The position numbers were made by a program, and so were the translations under genes. Below, one piece after another: positions 17,227-25,160 of a stretch of DNA of 64,000 nucleotides. The stretch comes from Thermosphaera aggregans DSM 11486 (GTDB taxonomy: Archaea > Thermoproteota > Thermoprotei_A > Sulfolobales > Desulfurococcaceae). The number at the start of each line of letters is the position of its first letter. Position 1 is the stretch's first letter. The notes under the pieces were generated by a model that did not search any database, had not been told where the DNA came from, and saw only the letters and a list, made by a program, of their open reading frames with translations. Location: NCBI RefSeq assembly GCF_000092185.1, contig NC_014160.1, positions 310,001-374,000 of the forward strand. Reading direction: 5' to 3'.

Positions 17227-18144
17227 TTAATCCAAATGAATAACTTTTAACGCTTCAGAGGATGAGACTTTCACGCTCCCGGATGCCGTCTCCACGATTA
17301 ATTCACCTAATTCCGATATAGATGTCGCATTTCCCACTATCTCACCATCTTTCACCATAATTCTAACTCTTTTACCAAGGGTTGATAGTTTTTCAAGGTA
17401 TTCGAGTCTTAGAAGCTCTGGTTTTTCAACAAGCTTATCTATTCTGGATATCCATCCGGTCAGCTTGCTACATACTCTGTTTCTAGGCACCAACGACCCG
17501 ATGAGTTCTTTAAGGCTCGTGGCAGTCTCCAATGGAGGGTCATTGTTGATGTTAACGCCTAACCCGATATATCCCATCATGTCAGAGCCAGAGGCCTCTG
17601 CTTCCACCAAGATTCCTGCCAACTTCTTATCTTTCACAACTATGTCATTGGGCCATTTAATCAAAGCATTCATCTTAAACTGTTCTCCTAGAATTCGTGT
17701 GAGAAGAACAGGAACAGCTATCGGTAGAAATTGTGCCAAATGAGCTTGAAGCCGTATCTTATAGGTGACCCATAAGCCTCCCAGGCTTCCAATCCACGTT
17801 TTCCCGTGACGACCCTTACCGTAAACCTGGTATTCAGCAATCACAACGCTCCACGGAGGGAACTTCCTAGCCATGTTCATCGTTGATCCCACAATTATTC
17901 TGTAAACGTAGTTCCAGCCCCATGGATGAAGCGCCTTGAGATTGTCACCTCTGTATAAAATCACGGTGTCTTTTTCCTCCCTAAGCATGAAGTATTTCTT
18001 AAGAACCGAAACCAGGGTTTCATATTCCTCTCTTGTTAAACCTAGCTCTCTTTCAGCAATGGTCGGAGTTATTTTTTCACTTTCTGAAAGCAGTTTCAAT
18101 AATTCCAGTAGTAATGAGAATTCTTCACCTTCTCTGCCCATCAT
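17227..18144 (-). CDS. birA: Biotin--[biotin carboxyl-carrier protein] ligase
   Basis: The 305-residue protein has an N-terminal helix-turn-helix-like part (about 10-55, TIAERELGLTREEYETL), then the biotin ligase domain with the biotinyl-AMP loop GKGRHGKTW (109-117), the lysine of VKDKKLAGILVEAE, and GLGVNINNDP. A C-terminal SH3-like domain follows (about 250-300). It attaches biotin to a carboxylase carrier in two ATP-dependent steps. It directly abuts the YkgJ-type gene upstream with no spacer and forms an operon with it and nadM. The HTH could make it a regulator, but no operator is evident. Confidence 0.93.
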   Translation of the reverse strand: MMGREGEEFSLLLELLKLLSESEKITPTIAERELGLTREEYETLVSVLKKYFMLREEKDTVILYRGDNLKALHPWGWNYVYRIIVGSTMNMARKFPPWSVVIAEYQVYGKGRHGKTWIGSLGGLWVTYKIRLQAHLAQFLPIAVPVLLTRILGEQFKMNALIKWPNDIVVKDKKLAGILVEAEASGSDMMGYIGLGVNINNDPPLETATSLKELIGSLVPRNRVCSKLTGWISRIDKLVEKPELLRLEYLEKLSTLGKRVRIMVKDGEIVGNATSISELGELIVETASGSVKVSSSEALKVIHLD

Positions 18145-18795
18145 TTATCCCATTTTATCTCTAAAGGGTTTAACATTTAATAAGTTAGGCATCTCGGGAA
18201 AGTAGGTTCTAAGGAATTGGTACAGGTTTATCACGGGAGCGCCCGGCCTCTCTTCAGCTAGACCCACAAGCCCCTTTTTCCATAGAGTCGACAAAAGCTC
18301 GAAATAAATGTTTCTCGCCCTCTCCATTTCAAGGGATGCTAAAAACTCTTTGGGTGTGTAGAAATATGCGAGCCTATAAGGGTTTTCAACATGATTTAGC
18401 TTCCCCACATCTCTGCTTACAACTGGACATTTCATGCTCAAGCCGTGCTCAACCACGGCGTAAACGTTTCGGTTAATATTATCAACGTAGTATTTAACCT
18501 GCTTTGGAACGAAAGGGTAGCTTCTACATATCAATGGTTTTGAAACGTCATGTATTAAGCATAAATTGTTTTTGAGAAAAGTACACTTACCATCAATAAG
18601 ATCCATGATGTAGCTAAAAGCAAGGTTGTACCCGCTGATTTCATCATACATCTTGTAACCTGGTGAACTTTTATACTTGAGATTATACTTGTTCGCAAGG
18701 AAGCGTAGAGTCATGTCTTCATGAGGGAGTAGGGACACGGGCGAAAGCGTGCAGCACAGTCCACAGGATGTGCAGGTAAATCTTGAACCCCCCAT
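18145..18795 (-). CDS. YkgJ-family cysteine-cluster protein
   Basis: A 216-residue protein with the YkgJ/CxxCxxCC pattern at the start (CTSCGLCC, Cys8, 11, 14, 15), then GKCTFLKNNLCLIHD and CRSYPF. The family is thought to bind zinc or an Fe-S cluster and its role is not established. It sits between nadM (23 bp upstream) and birA (no spacer) on the same strand, so co-expression is likely without indicating a common pathway. The family is clear; the function is unknown. Confidence 0.82.
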   Translation of the reverse strand: MGGSRFTCTSCGLCCTLSPVSLLPHEDMTLRFLANKYNLKYKSSPGYKMYDEISGYNLAFSYIMDLIDGKCTFLKNNLCLIHDVSKPLICRSYPFVPKQVKYYVDNINRNVYAVVEHGLSMKCPVVSRDVGKLNHVENPYRLAYFYTPKEFLASLEMERARNIYFELLSTLWKKGLVGLAEERPGAPVINLYQFLRTYFPEMPNLLNVKPFRDKMG

Positions 18796-18817
18796 TTAAA
18801 TCCTACCACCTTGTTCC

Positions 18818-19360
18818 CTAAGCTGTGGCGTAGTATCCGGGCAGTCTCTCCTTGTGAAGCATAATTATTCTTTCTACGCCTTTTATCTCCTCTATAAACG
18901 AGGCCACTGGTGGCGGGACTAGTTTCTTCCACTCGGAATTTCCATTCACCATCAAGTGTCTTATGTAGGAACCGCTGTACAAATTTCTATCTTCAAGAGG
19001 AGGTATTATAACATCATAGCCCTCTTCCCTGAACAATTGCTGAATAATAGGGTTTAACGTGATAACGTGTGTAAAAGGGGGACTATAAAGTTTCACGTTA
19101 TGCACTGCTGCCCTGTTAACCTCCATTGTTGGCAGAGTTACTGTTACTATTCTCGACAAGTCAAGCCCAGACCATTTAAGTGACTCCCGTATCATAACCA
19201 ATCTTTCCCCACATGTGAAAGGATTTTCAGGCGTGTGGCTTTGACTAGCCATTCCCACGGTCACGATGACCTCATCGAACTTCTCATAGCAGTATTTTAT
19301 TGCTTTTAAATGACCGTAGTGGAATGGTTGGAACCTAGCGATCATCAAGCATCTTTTCAT
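18818..19360 (-). CDS. nadM: Nicotinamide-nucleotide adenylyltransferase (NadM type)
   Basis: The 180-residue protein starts MKRCLMIARFQPFHYGHL, with the nucleotidyltransferase motif PFHYGH (His14, His17), followed by SQSHTPENPFTCGER and the C-terminal SGSYIRHL. It makes NAD+ from NMN and ATP. The frame is open further upstream to 19531, but the ATG at 19360 is chosen. It has a good ribosome site (AGGGGTG), places the family's first strand at the N-terminus and gives the normal archaeal length. The 57-residue extension would cover the promoter of the divergent protease gene. It heads the nadM-ykgJ-birA operon. Confidence 0.93.
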   Translation of the reverse strand: MKRCLMIARFQPFHYGHLKAIKYCYEKFDEVIVTVGMASQSHTPENPFTCGERLVMIRESLKWSGLDLSRIVTVTLPTMEVNRAAVHNVKLYSPPFTHVITLNPIIQQLFREEGYDVIIPPLEDRNLYSGSYIRHLMVNGNSEWKKLVPPPVASFIEEIKGVERIIMLHKERLPGYYATA

Positions 19361-19427
19361 AAGCACCCCTTTAAAAGTTAAGTTTAAGATGGTTATAATA
19401 AATTCTAGCTTTAGCAAGGTGGGCGAG

Positions 19428-20015
19428 ATGGATTTGGACGAGCTTTTATCATTTACCGTTGCCTCGTTATCGATAGGGTTCGTATTCGCATCGAACCAAT
19501 TATACCGTTTGAACGTTACTCCCTTTATCATAATGTTTTTGATAGCTGTTGCATCCGTGATCAGCCATGAGGTTGCTCACAGGCAAGTCGCTAGAGTGTT
19601 GAATTGCTACAGCAGGTTTGTTCTGCATCCAGTAGGGTTGTTAATAACTCTTGCGAGCTCACTTCCATTCGTGCCTATAAAGTTTATAATGCCAGGTGTT
19701 ACAGTTATAATGCCGAGAACATACGATCACCTTGAGCTCAGAAGAATAGAGGGTGTGACCTCGGTGGCGGGACCAGTGGTGAATATTATTCTTGCTACAC
19801 TAGGATTCTTGTTGATTAACCTATACTCAACTGTGTTGGACTCTTACCTAGGCTATGCTTATTATCTAGTGTACGTGAACGCGTGGATAGCGCTTTTCAA
19901 TCTACTCCCGATTCCTCCGCTTGACGGGTCAAAAGTGTTCAAGTGGAATCCCGTAGTTTATCTACTATCCCTGGGCGTCTCAATATGGCTGTTTTTAATG
20001 ATGGCGATTTATTAA
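19428..20015 (+). CDS. Site-2-protease-like M50 membrane metalloprotease
   Basis: The 195-residue membrane protein carries the M50 zinc motif HEVAH (His47, Glu48, His51) in a transmembrane helix. The third-ligand region NLLPIPPLDGSKVF lies near the C-terminus, and the whole has 5-6 hydrophobic helices. Such proteases cut membrane-bound substrates within the bilayer, often regulatory proteins. The ATG at 19428 is preferred over the in-frame ATG at 19389. A purine-rich GGTGGGCGAG is just before it, and an A/T box (ttataataaa, 19395-19404) is 25-33 bp upstream. It has no operon partner and is convergent with the operon at 20012-22649. Confidence 0.87.
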   Translation: MDLDELLSFTVASLSIGFVFASNQLYRLNVTPFIIMFLIAVASVISHEVAHRQVARVLNCYSRFVLHPVGLLITLASSLPFVPIKFIMPGVTVIMPRTYDHLELRRIEGVTSVAGPVVNIILATLGFLLINLYSTVLDSYLGYAYYLVYVNAWIALFNLLPIPPLDGSKVFKWNPVVYLLSLGVSIWLFLMMAIY

Positions 20016-20389
20016 ATCCTTCTTAGTTTCTGATAGTATTTTTCAATCTTCCCAATAATCTCCTTGACTCTTTCATGCTCCATGCTAGTTATACATTGCT
20101 CTACCAACTCGTTACGCATTTTCTTATATTGATCTAGAGGGATTTGCCCTCGCGACAAGAGCTCATCAACTTTTGAAATGCATTCTTGCTCAAATCCTTT
20201 AATTGAAGCTGTTAAAATGTATATGTCCTCATACTTAGGATCAACCTTCTTGATGATCACGAGTCCGGTAAGCTCTGATTTCACGACAAAGTCTTTCACT
20301 GTTGGCAACTCATGTTTCTCGAACACAAAGCAACGGTAGTATTTAAAGGCTTTGAGCACTCTTTCAGTAATCTCTAATGCCTCGCTCAT
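20012..20389 (-). CDS. Unknown protein, last gene of the HD-hydrolase operon
   Basis: A 125-residue, mostly helical, charged protein without recognisable motifs. The C-terminal half (about 75-125) looks like a coiled or bundled helix pair. It overlaps the preceding gene by 4 bp (ATGA-type junction) and its stop overlaps the end of the convergent M50 gene. As part of a four-gene unit with an HD phosphohydrolase, it may act on or with that enzyme, but nothing in the sequence shows how. Confidence 0.65.
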   Translation of the reverse strand: MSEALEITERVLKAFKYYRCFVFEKHELPTVKDFVVKSELTGLVIIKKVDPKYEDIYILTASIKGFEQECISKVDELLSRGQIPLDQYKKMRNELVEQCITSMEHERVKEIIGKIEKYYQKLRRI

Positions 20390-20814
20390 TTTTCATCGCC
20401 CAATCGGGTTTTATAAATATTTAATCTAACAGCTTCAGCAAAGACTCTAACCAGCCATGCATACACAGGGTCTCCTACAATCCTGGTTAATACTCCATTA
20501 CTATACCTGGCCTTGAAGACAAGTACACCCTTGTGGTTGAAGACATCCACGTAGCCTTTAACCCTGTTTAAATAGTTTTTCACAAACCATCCGTAGATTG
20601 CGAAATCGCCATGGTCTAGTTTCACTTTGATAAGCTTCGCACGCCCCTCAGCGTACGTTGGCGAGCCTTCTCTTTCCTCGACAACGATATCGTCTGAGGG
20701 TTTTACGAGGCCTTTACCCTTCTTATAAACTAGAAGGATGCCTGAGGAAACATGCTTACTACTACGACTCCGCGAATTCTCGATTAGAAAATCCCCAATT
20801 ATGTTAACGCTCAA
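20386..20814 (-). CDS. Unknown protein of the HD-hydrolase operon
   Basis: This 142-residue protein is beta-rich in its middle (HGDFAIYGWFVKNYLNRVKG, then VDVFNHKGVLVFKARYSNGV) and has a C-terminal helix. There is no signal peptide and no known motif. Both ends overlap neighbours by 4 bp, which implies translational coupling with the 84-residue and 125-residue proteins on either side. Function unknown. Confidence 0.65.
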   Translation of the reverse strand: MSVNIIGDFLIENSRSRSSKHVSSGILLVYKKGKGLVKPSDDIVVEEREGSPTYAEGRAKLIKVKLDHGDFAIYGWFVKNYLNRVKGYVDVFNHKGVLVFKARYSNGVLTRIVGDPVYAWLVRVFAEAVRLNIYKTRLGDEK

Positions 20815-21065
20815 CCCTGCTTACCTCTCACATAAAGCACTGAGTTTTCAACCAGTGAGACATCTAAACCCTCTGCGGATGCAATCATCACCAAGGGTGT
20901 CTGGGAAAGTTGCCTGTTAACCCTGACCTCGACATCCTTGAAAACGATTTGTTTCACACCTTCATACTCTAGTGTTTTGACATGCCTACCGTCCTCCCCG
21001 TAGAACTCCAGTTTCACACGGTACTCTTCTGGGAGGAACGTGAGGGTTACGAAGACCATTTCCAA
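20811..21065 (-). CDS. Small unknown protein of the HD-hydrolase operon
   Basis: An 84-residue protein of mainly beta-strand character (VKLEFYGEDGRHVKTLEYEG, then VLYVRGKQG). It starts TTG at 21065 or ATG at 21059, 12 bp after the HD gene, and overlaps the next gene by 4 bp. No motif is recognised. Its tight spacing in the operon supports it being a real gene. Confidence 0.6.
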   Translation of the reverse strand: MEMVFVTLTFLPEEYRVKLEFYGEDGRHVKTLEYEGVKQIVFKDVEVRVNRQLSQTPLVMIASAEGLDVSLVENSVLYVRGKQG

Positions 21066-21077
21066 ACTCTCTCACCG

Positions 21078-22649
21078 CTACATAGTCATGCTTTTATGTT
21101 CTACCGAATCTATATGTTGGAACAAGTTCTTTAATGCTTCATCATATTCTCTCCTTGTCAAGCCTAAGACTGACTCCATAGAGGACTCTAGCGCTTTGGA
21201 AACAACAGGTTCCAGCTCTACACTGTATTTATCCCTCGCAATATATGCTCGGAAAATAATCATTAAGGGCAACCCTTCCTCTAACAAGTCAACCTTTCTG
21301 TCTAAAGTAATTTCTCTCCCCGATTTCTTGCCCAGGAAGAGTTTAAGATTGGGTTTTTTGCTCGAGCCGCTAGGTATCAACACGCTCTTGGATACAGGGG
21401 AGATATCTAAGACGTCAATCCATATGTCCTCGTAATCAACTCCTCTTTCTCTTACAGCGGAAACTACTTCTTCATATATGGATTTCTGGACCCGCTCCCT
21501 ATACTGCTGGCTAAACATTATTTTCAACAATTCTTTCAGGTGTGTCAACCCCTTGGAAGCATACAGGATGTACTCACGACCCACGCGCCTAATTGGGGGT
21601 TTCCTGTCAATCATTATTGTCCTGCAAAGCCTCCCTATTTCATCATTGGCGTACAAAGCATGTTCCATCATTAACTTATACATAAACACGTCTGTCAGCT
21701 CGAGGTAGGGATACGGGTTTCCGGTTGAAATCATTAAGACCCTATCGGATAAGTTATATTTCGAGTCCATCCTGGAGATGATCTCGTTTAAAACACGGTC
21801 GAAGGCCCTATTAACGCTGTGGTAGTAAACGTGCTCGTACATGCCGGCTTTAGCAACCATGTATTCTCTAAACTCCCCCCACGCTGTCCGGTCCAATACG
21901 AGGATATAGTTGTCTTTCATTCTGAGAGGATAGGTGTTTAAATATAGTCTCTCGTGATGAATATAACCATACTCGCTCGCCCCGGTATAGTAGCTGTCTC
22001 GTCTGAGAAAATCAATGATGTCAGTTGGATAGAGACTGTCCTTGATTATCCATCGATAAACATTAAGAATTTTTGCACTAGGCTCGTTTTCCCTTAAAAG
22101 CTCGAGCAAGATTTCCGTGAGGTGTGGTAGGTCATGGTTTTTTTCAAGTTTCAATAATTCGTCCTCTAAAAGTTGCTCCACTAGCTTTACCCCGATTTTC
22201 TCATGATTGTTGAGCTCGGGTGGGATTTTCTTGTTTTTCCATACAACCATTTCCTCGAATGCGTGACCAAAAGCGGCATGTCCCACGTCATGAAGCAATC
22301 CAGCAAGCCTCGCGGCCTCCACGAGGCTTCTAGCCGGAAACCCTTCTAGCGCTTCTTCACCGTAGAGAGCTATGATTTTATCTGTATAATCTTGGGCTAC
22401 AACCCCGCTCAGGTGCATAACGCCTAAGCTGTGTTGAAACCTAGAGTGCATTGCACCAGGGTATACTAGATGCGCGGTCTGTAACTGTAGAATGTACCGG
22501 AGCCTTTGAAGCAGGATACTATTAACTATGGGTTCTTCAACCTCTTTGTTGAATGTAACATAGTTATATATCGGGTCGCTGACGATTTTCCAAGTAAACA
22601 TCAATGGAAAATGCTTGCTTGAGTGTGTTATGCTCAAAGATGTCACCAT
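21078..22649 (-). CDS. HD-domain phosphohydrolase (dGTPase-like superfamily)
   Basis: The 523-residue protein has the HD-superfamily metal site in the order expected for dNTP triphosphohydrolase-like proteins: HSRFQHSLGVMHL (about 67-79) and LLHDVGHAAFGHAFE (about 114-128). The N-terminus KIVSDPIYNYVTF matches the usual SDPIHGYI-type start of this family. The true start could therefore be the ATG at 22601 rather than 22649. It probably hydrolyses a nucleotide or other phosphate ester in the cytosol. The C-terminal third (about 350-523) is an accessory region I cannot assign. It is the first gene of an operon with three unknown small proteins. Confidence 0.87.
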   Translation of the reverse strand: MVTSLSITHSSKHFPLMFTWKIVSDPIYNYVTFNKEVEEPIVNSILLQRLRYILQLQTAHLVYPGAMHSRFQHSLGVMHLSGVVAQDYTDKIIALYGEEALEGFPARSLVEAARLAGLLHDVGHAAFGHAFEEMVVWKNKKIPPELNNHEKIGVKLVEQLLEDELLKLEKNHDLPHLTEILLELLRENEPSAKILNVYRWIIKDSLYPTDIIDFLRRDSYYTGASEYGYIHHERLYLNTYPLRMKDNYILVLDRTAWGEFREYMVAKAGMYEHVYYHSVNRAFDRVLNEIISRMDSKYNLSDRVLMISTGNPYPYLELTDVFMYKLMMEHALYANDEIGRLCRTIMIDRKPPIRRVGREYILYASKGLTHLKELLKIMFSQQYRERVQKSIYEEVVSAVRERGVDYEDIWIDVLDISPVSKSVLIPSGSSKKPNLKLFLGKKSGREITLDRKVDLLEEGLPLMIIFRAYIARDKYSVELEPVVSKALESSMESVLGLTRREYDEALKNLFQHIDSVEHKSMTM

Positions 22650-22714
22650 TGCTAAAGTACGAGTTTAGATATTGAGAAGTGGCCTTTAAAAAGATAAGTT
22701 GAATTAGAATAATT

Positions 22715-22903
22715 CTATTTCGCAACCCAGCCCTCAGGCAAACGCGAAGCCTTGTTCTCTTTTCTAAGGTCGCTAAGTCTTGCTCTCACGGTGTTATAGT
22801 TTAGCCCGGTGATTTGCGCGATTTGTTTGGGACTTAATGGTGTTTTAGCATTCTTCAATGCTTCATATACTTTCTCCTTAATGGTTTTAGATTCCGCGAC
22901 CAT
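22715..22903 (-). CDS. Small winged-helix DNA-binding protein
   Basis: A 62-residue protein consisting of one helix-turn-helix/winged-helix domain (KEKVYEALKNAKTPLSPKQ, then GLNYNTVRARLSDLRKEN). The open frame extends upstream to 22999, but that part crosses the end of the ACT-V4R gene and the A/T box at 22940-22952. The ATG at 22903, with GGGGATT as a ribosome site, gives a clean HTH protein. Three GATC sites between the A/T box and the start may be an operator. It may regulate itself or the neighbouring ACT-V4R and pilus genes; the target is not known. Confidence 0.75.
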   Translation of the reverse strand: MVAESKTIKEKVYEALKNAKTPLSPKQIAQITGLNYNTVRARLSDLRKENKASRLPEGWVAK

Positions 22904-22904
22904 T

Positions 22905-22927
22905 GATCCAATCCCCTTGATCAGATC
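22905..22927 (-). promoter_or_regulatory. Possible operator: three GATC repeats before the winged-helix gene
   Basis: The 23 bp contain GATC at 22905-22908, 22919-22922 and 22924-22927. The outer TGATC and GATCA elements are mutually inverted. The stretch lies between the A/T box (22940-22952) and the start codon at 22903, a place where a bound repressor would block initiation. GATC is self-complementary, so this is only suggestive. Confidence 0.25.
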
Positions 22928-22967
22928 ACACATGATAACTTTAAAAATAAAGGGATGAGAGGGAGGG

Positions 22968-23828
22968 TTAATGGGCGTGTTCGTAAACTCTTGCCTCAAA
23001 CAAGTCTTTTTGACTACCTTTTGACAACGTTTCTAGGACATGAATTTCAACTCGTCTCTCCGTCATGCTTGATAAATACCCTTGTAGTATTCCTATTGTT
23101 AATTCAGGTATTGCTCTAGTGGTACCTAGGTTTTTCAAGACCATGGATTCAAAGTTATTTATTATTTCAATGTTGAATACTACGCCGTTCTTATAGGTAA
23201 TCTTTGCATTACCGAATCCCATGGAAGCATATGCTCCTTCGAAGAATTTTAAAGCTATTGGATAGTGTTCCTCTATGCCTTTTTCCATGGCGGTTTCGCC
23301 GAATAACCCTTTGAATAGTGTAGACCCTATTGCAATGCCTATGTTTCTCAATAATGATAGGGTTGAGGCATCTGGATATTTTTCGTAAATACGCCTATAG
23401 ACCTCTTCTATGAAGAATTTTGGAATTATTATTGATTCCACGCCCATAAACTCTATAACAGAGTTAGGGATAAAGAGAAAGTTTTCTCTTGAATCATACA
23501 CGTTGATGTCGATTAAGAGTTTACCTAGCTCCTTCTTCATGTTTTTAGAGAAGGTTTCCCCGCATTTTCTATCACAGTTCTCAATCATCACAAATAAATC
23601 TCCGCAATCTCCTTTCACAATCGTTGGTGTTGTGATATTTGAAATGTTGAGTCCCGACTCCTTAACGATATCTGTGACTTTTGCAATTACCCCGGGTTCG
23701 TTTTTAAGCTTTAAATGTAAGAGGATATTGTTTCCATTAGGGATTCTGAAAGCAGTTGGAACCAAAACTTTAACGTTATCCCCATTCCCCTTCCCAAGTC
23801 TTATCATATTGCTTAGAAATCCCATCAA
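22968..23828 (-). CDS. ACT domain protein with C-terminal V4R-like domain
   Basis: In this 286-residue protein, residues 34-110 look like an ACT domain (LHLKLKNEPGVIAKVTDIV, a small-molecule-binding regulatory fold). Residues about 130-284 resemble the V4R (4-vinyl-reductase-type) sensor domain: GIAIGSTLFKGL, YASMGFGNAK, then ELTIGILQGYLSSMTERRVEI and HVLETLSKG. The V4R cysteines normally found in the ET-C and C-x-F positions are absent (Leu and Asp-Leu there). It is probably a ligand-sensing regulator. It lies downstream of the pilus genes on the same strand and upstream of a small winged-helix gene, which could be its DNA-binding partner. The promoter has a TATA box and a 16-bp palindrome. 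Confidence 0.65.
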   Translation of the reverse strand: MMGFLSNMIRLGKGNGDNVKVLVPTAFRIPNGNNILLHLKLKNEPGVIAKVTDIVKESGLNISNITTPTIVKGDCGDLFVMIENCDRKCGETFSKNMKKELGKLLIDINVYDSRENFLFIPNSVIEFMGVESIIIPKFFIEEVYRRIYEKYPDASTLSLLRNIGIAIGSTLFKGLFGETAMEKGIEEHYPIALKFFEGAYASMGFGNAKITYKNGVVFNIEIINNFESMVLKNLGTTRAIPELTIGILQGYLSSMTERRVEIHVLETLSKGSQKDLFEARVYEHAH

Positions 23829-23854
23829 TCCCCTTGAGACTTATTGATTGGAAA

Positions 23855-23864
23855 AGGTTTTAAA
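23855..23864 (-). promoter_or_regulatory. TATA box of the ACT-V4R gene
   Basis: On the minus strand the bases read ttttaaaacc, 27-36 bp before the ATG at 23828 and directly next to the palindrome at 23866-23881. A ribosome site AAGGGGATT precedes the ATG. Confidence 0.45.
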
Positions 23865-23865
23865 A

Positions 23866-23881
23866 CAAACAGGCCTGTTTG
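23866..23881. promoter_or_regulatory. Perfect 16-bp palindrome: operator or terminator
   Basis: The sequence CAAACAGGCCTGTTTG is fully self-complementary. It lies 10 bp after the stop of the last pilus-locus gene and immediately upstream of the TATA box of the ACT-V4R gene (the BRE position). It may be an operator controlling that gene. Since a short T-run follows on the minus strand, it may also help end pilus transcription. Confidence 0.5.
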
Positions 23882-23891
23882 GGTCGAGTAA

Positions 23892-25160
23892 TTAGCTAAC
23901 ATATTCTGGCGGGAATACTGCTTTCTCATCCCCGTAAATGTTGAATGGTACGCTGTCCAGCCAGTCCCCTGTATCAGGCCGAGTGTTGGCATAATGTTTA
24001 AATACGATTTTAACCCCATTGTACAAGTTTATTCCTTCTATTCGAGTAGAAAGAAGCCCCGCCCAGAGAAATGCGACTGTGACGCGTGTAAGCTTTGAAG
24101 ACGGGTCTGCAATGGTGAGGGGCGGGGCAAAGGTATCATCGTAATCCCTGTGTGAGAGGACAACTTCTCTCCAAACCACTGCTTTTTGATTCCACATATT
24201 CCTATCAGTAGCGTTGATTCTGAAAATTAGGAGCGTGGTTCCGTTTCCATAATAGTAGCTTACAATCGGCTTTAATGTCACGTTTCCACCGGTCGTGTTG
24301 AGGAATGATAAGCGCTTCAACATTATGCTGTAAACGGTTAAGCTGGTTTCATCCGGATTTATAATGTAGTATGCTTTAACACCGTTTAAATCGACATAAG
24401 CGTTAACGTATACAGGGAGGTATATTCCATCATCACTCCATAGGCCGTTGTAAAATCTCGCCGTGTATCCTATTTCCACATACCGAATCATTCTTCTATA
24501 GCCAGCTGTGGCTGAGTAGATGTCGAGGGTGGCGTTTAATCTCATCACGGTGGTGGATTCGGAATAATTCCCGTAGGATGCGATGTTTATCCTGTAAAAC
24601 CCTCCAATAGAGCTGGTGTATATGACATATCCATAGTTCGCCAACATATCTCTCCAATTGTTAAGCATTACTTCGGCAACCATCCTTGCCCTGTAGAAGT
24701 AGGAGTAGGCTGCTTGCTGGAGCGCGAAAGTATAGTTACTCATTGACCAGCTAAACCCTGGTGACGTATAATTTGAGTCGCATTTTCCAATACATCTGAA
24801 ATCATCGTAATTGTAGAGTGTCCAATAGGTTGCAGTACACCGACCACCCTGCCTAGTCCCGGGGCAACCGTCCACAATAGTGCAGGTCCTTGTCCAGCTA
24901 TCGCCTTCTTTCACGCTATCGCTGTAAAGATTCCAGTATGTGGTTTCAAAGCTTTTCGAAGCGTTTGGAGAGGCGGCTGAAAGAGCACTTAATAAAATAC
25001 TATCAAGCTGTTCTGTGATATATGTCCATTCGCCTGCACTCCCTGTTTCAAGTACTGTTAACGAGGTATACGTGATTGTGGATGTAGTGTAAATTATTGT
25101 GGTAACCGTTAGCGATGTAACGAGGATTAGGGCTATTATGATAGGTAGTTGACCTCTCAC
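23892..25160 (-). CDS. Pilin-like exported protein of the type IV filament locus, cysteine-containing
   Basis: The 422-residue protein starts MRGQLPIIIALILVTSLTV. A short basic leader ending in Gly, then Gln and a hydrophobic helix, fits an archaeal class III (prepilin) signal cleaved by a PibD-type peptidase. The rest is an extracellular region rich in Tyr, Asn, Thr and Ser with many glycosylation sequons. A cysteine group around residues 90-125 (TCTIVDGC, GGRC, CIGKC) suggests disulfides. It is the last gene of a tightly packed unit with five other exported proteins. It could be a minor pilin or filament-associated protein. No known ectodomain is recognised. Confidence 0.7.
   Translation of the reverse strand: MRGQLPIIIALILVTSLTVTTIIYTTSTITYTSLTVLETGSAGEWTYITEQLDSILLSALSAASPNASKSFETTYWNLYSDSVKEGDSWTRTCTIVDGCPGTRQGGRCTATYWTLYNYDDFRCIGKCDSNYTSPGFSWSMSNYTFALQQAAYSYFYRARMVAEVMLNNWRDMLANYGYVIYTSSIGGFYRINIASYGNYSESTTVMRLNATLDIYSATAGYRRMIRYVEIGYTARFYNGLWSDDGIYLPVYVNAYVDLNGVKAYYIINPDETSLTVYSIMLKRLSFLNTTGGNVTLKPIVSYYYGNGTTLLIFRINATDRNMWNQKAVVWREVVLSHRDYDDTFAPPLTIADPSSKLTRVTVAFLWAGLLSTRIEGINLYNGVKIVFKHYANTRPDTGDWLDSVPFNIYGDEKAVFPPEYVS

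Noticed and set aside
19361-19531. N-terminal extension of 57 residues on the NMN adenylyltransferase
   Set aside because: The extension lies over the divergent promoter and the first codons of the protease gene, and the ATG at 19360 has a strong ribosome site and gives the family's normal N-terminus.
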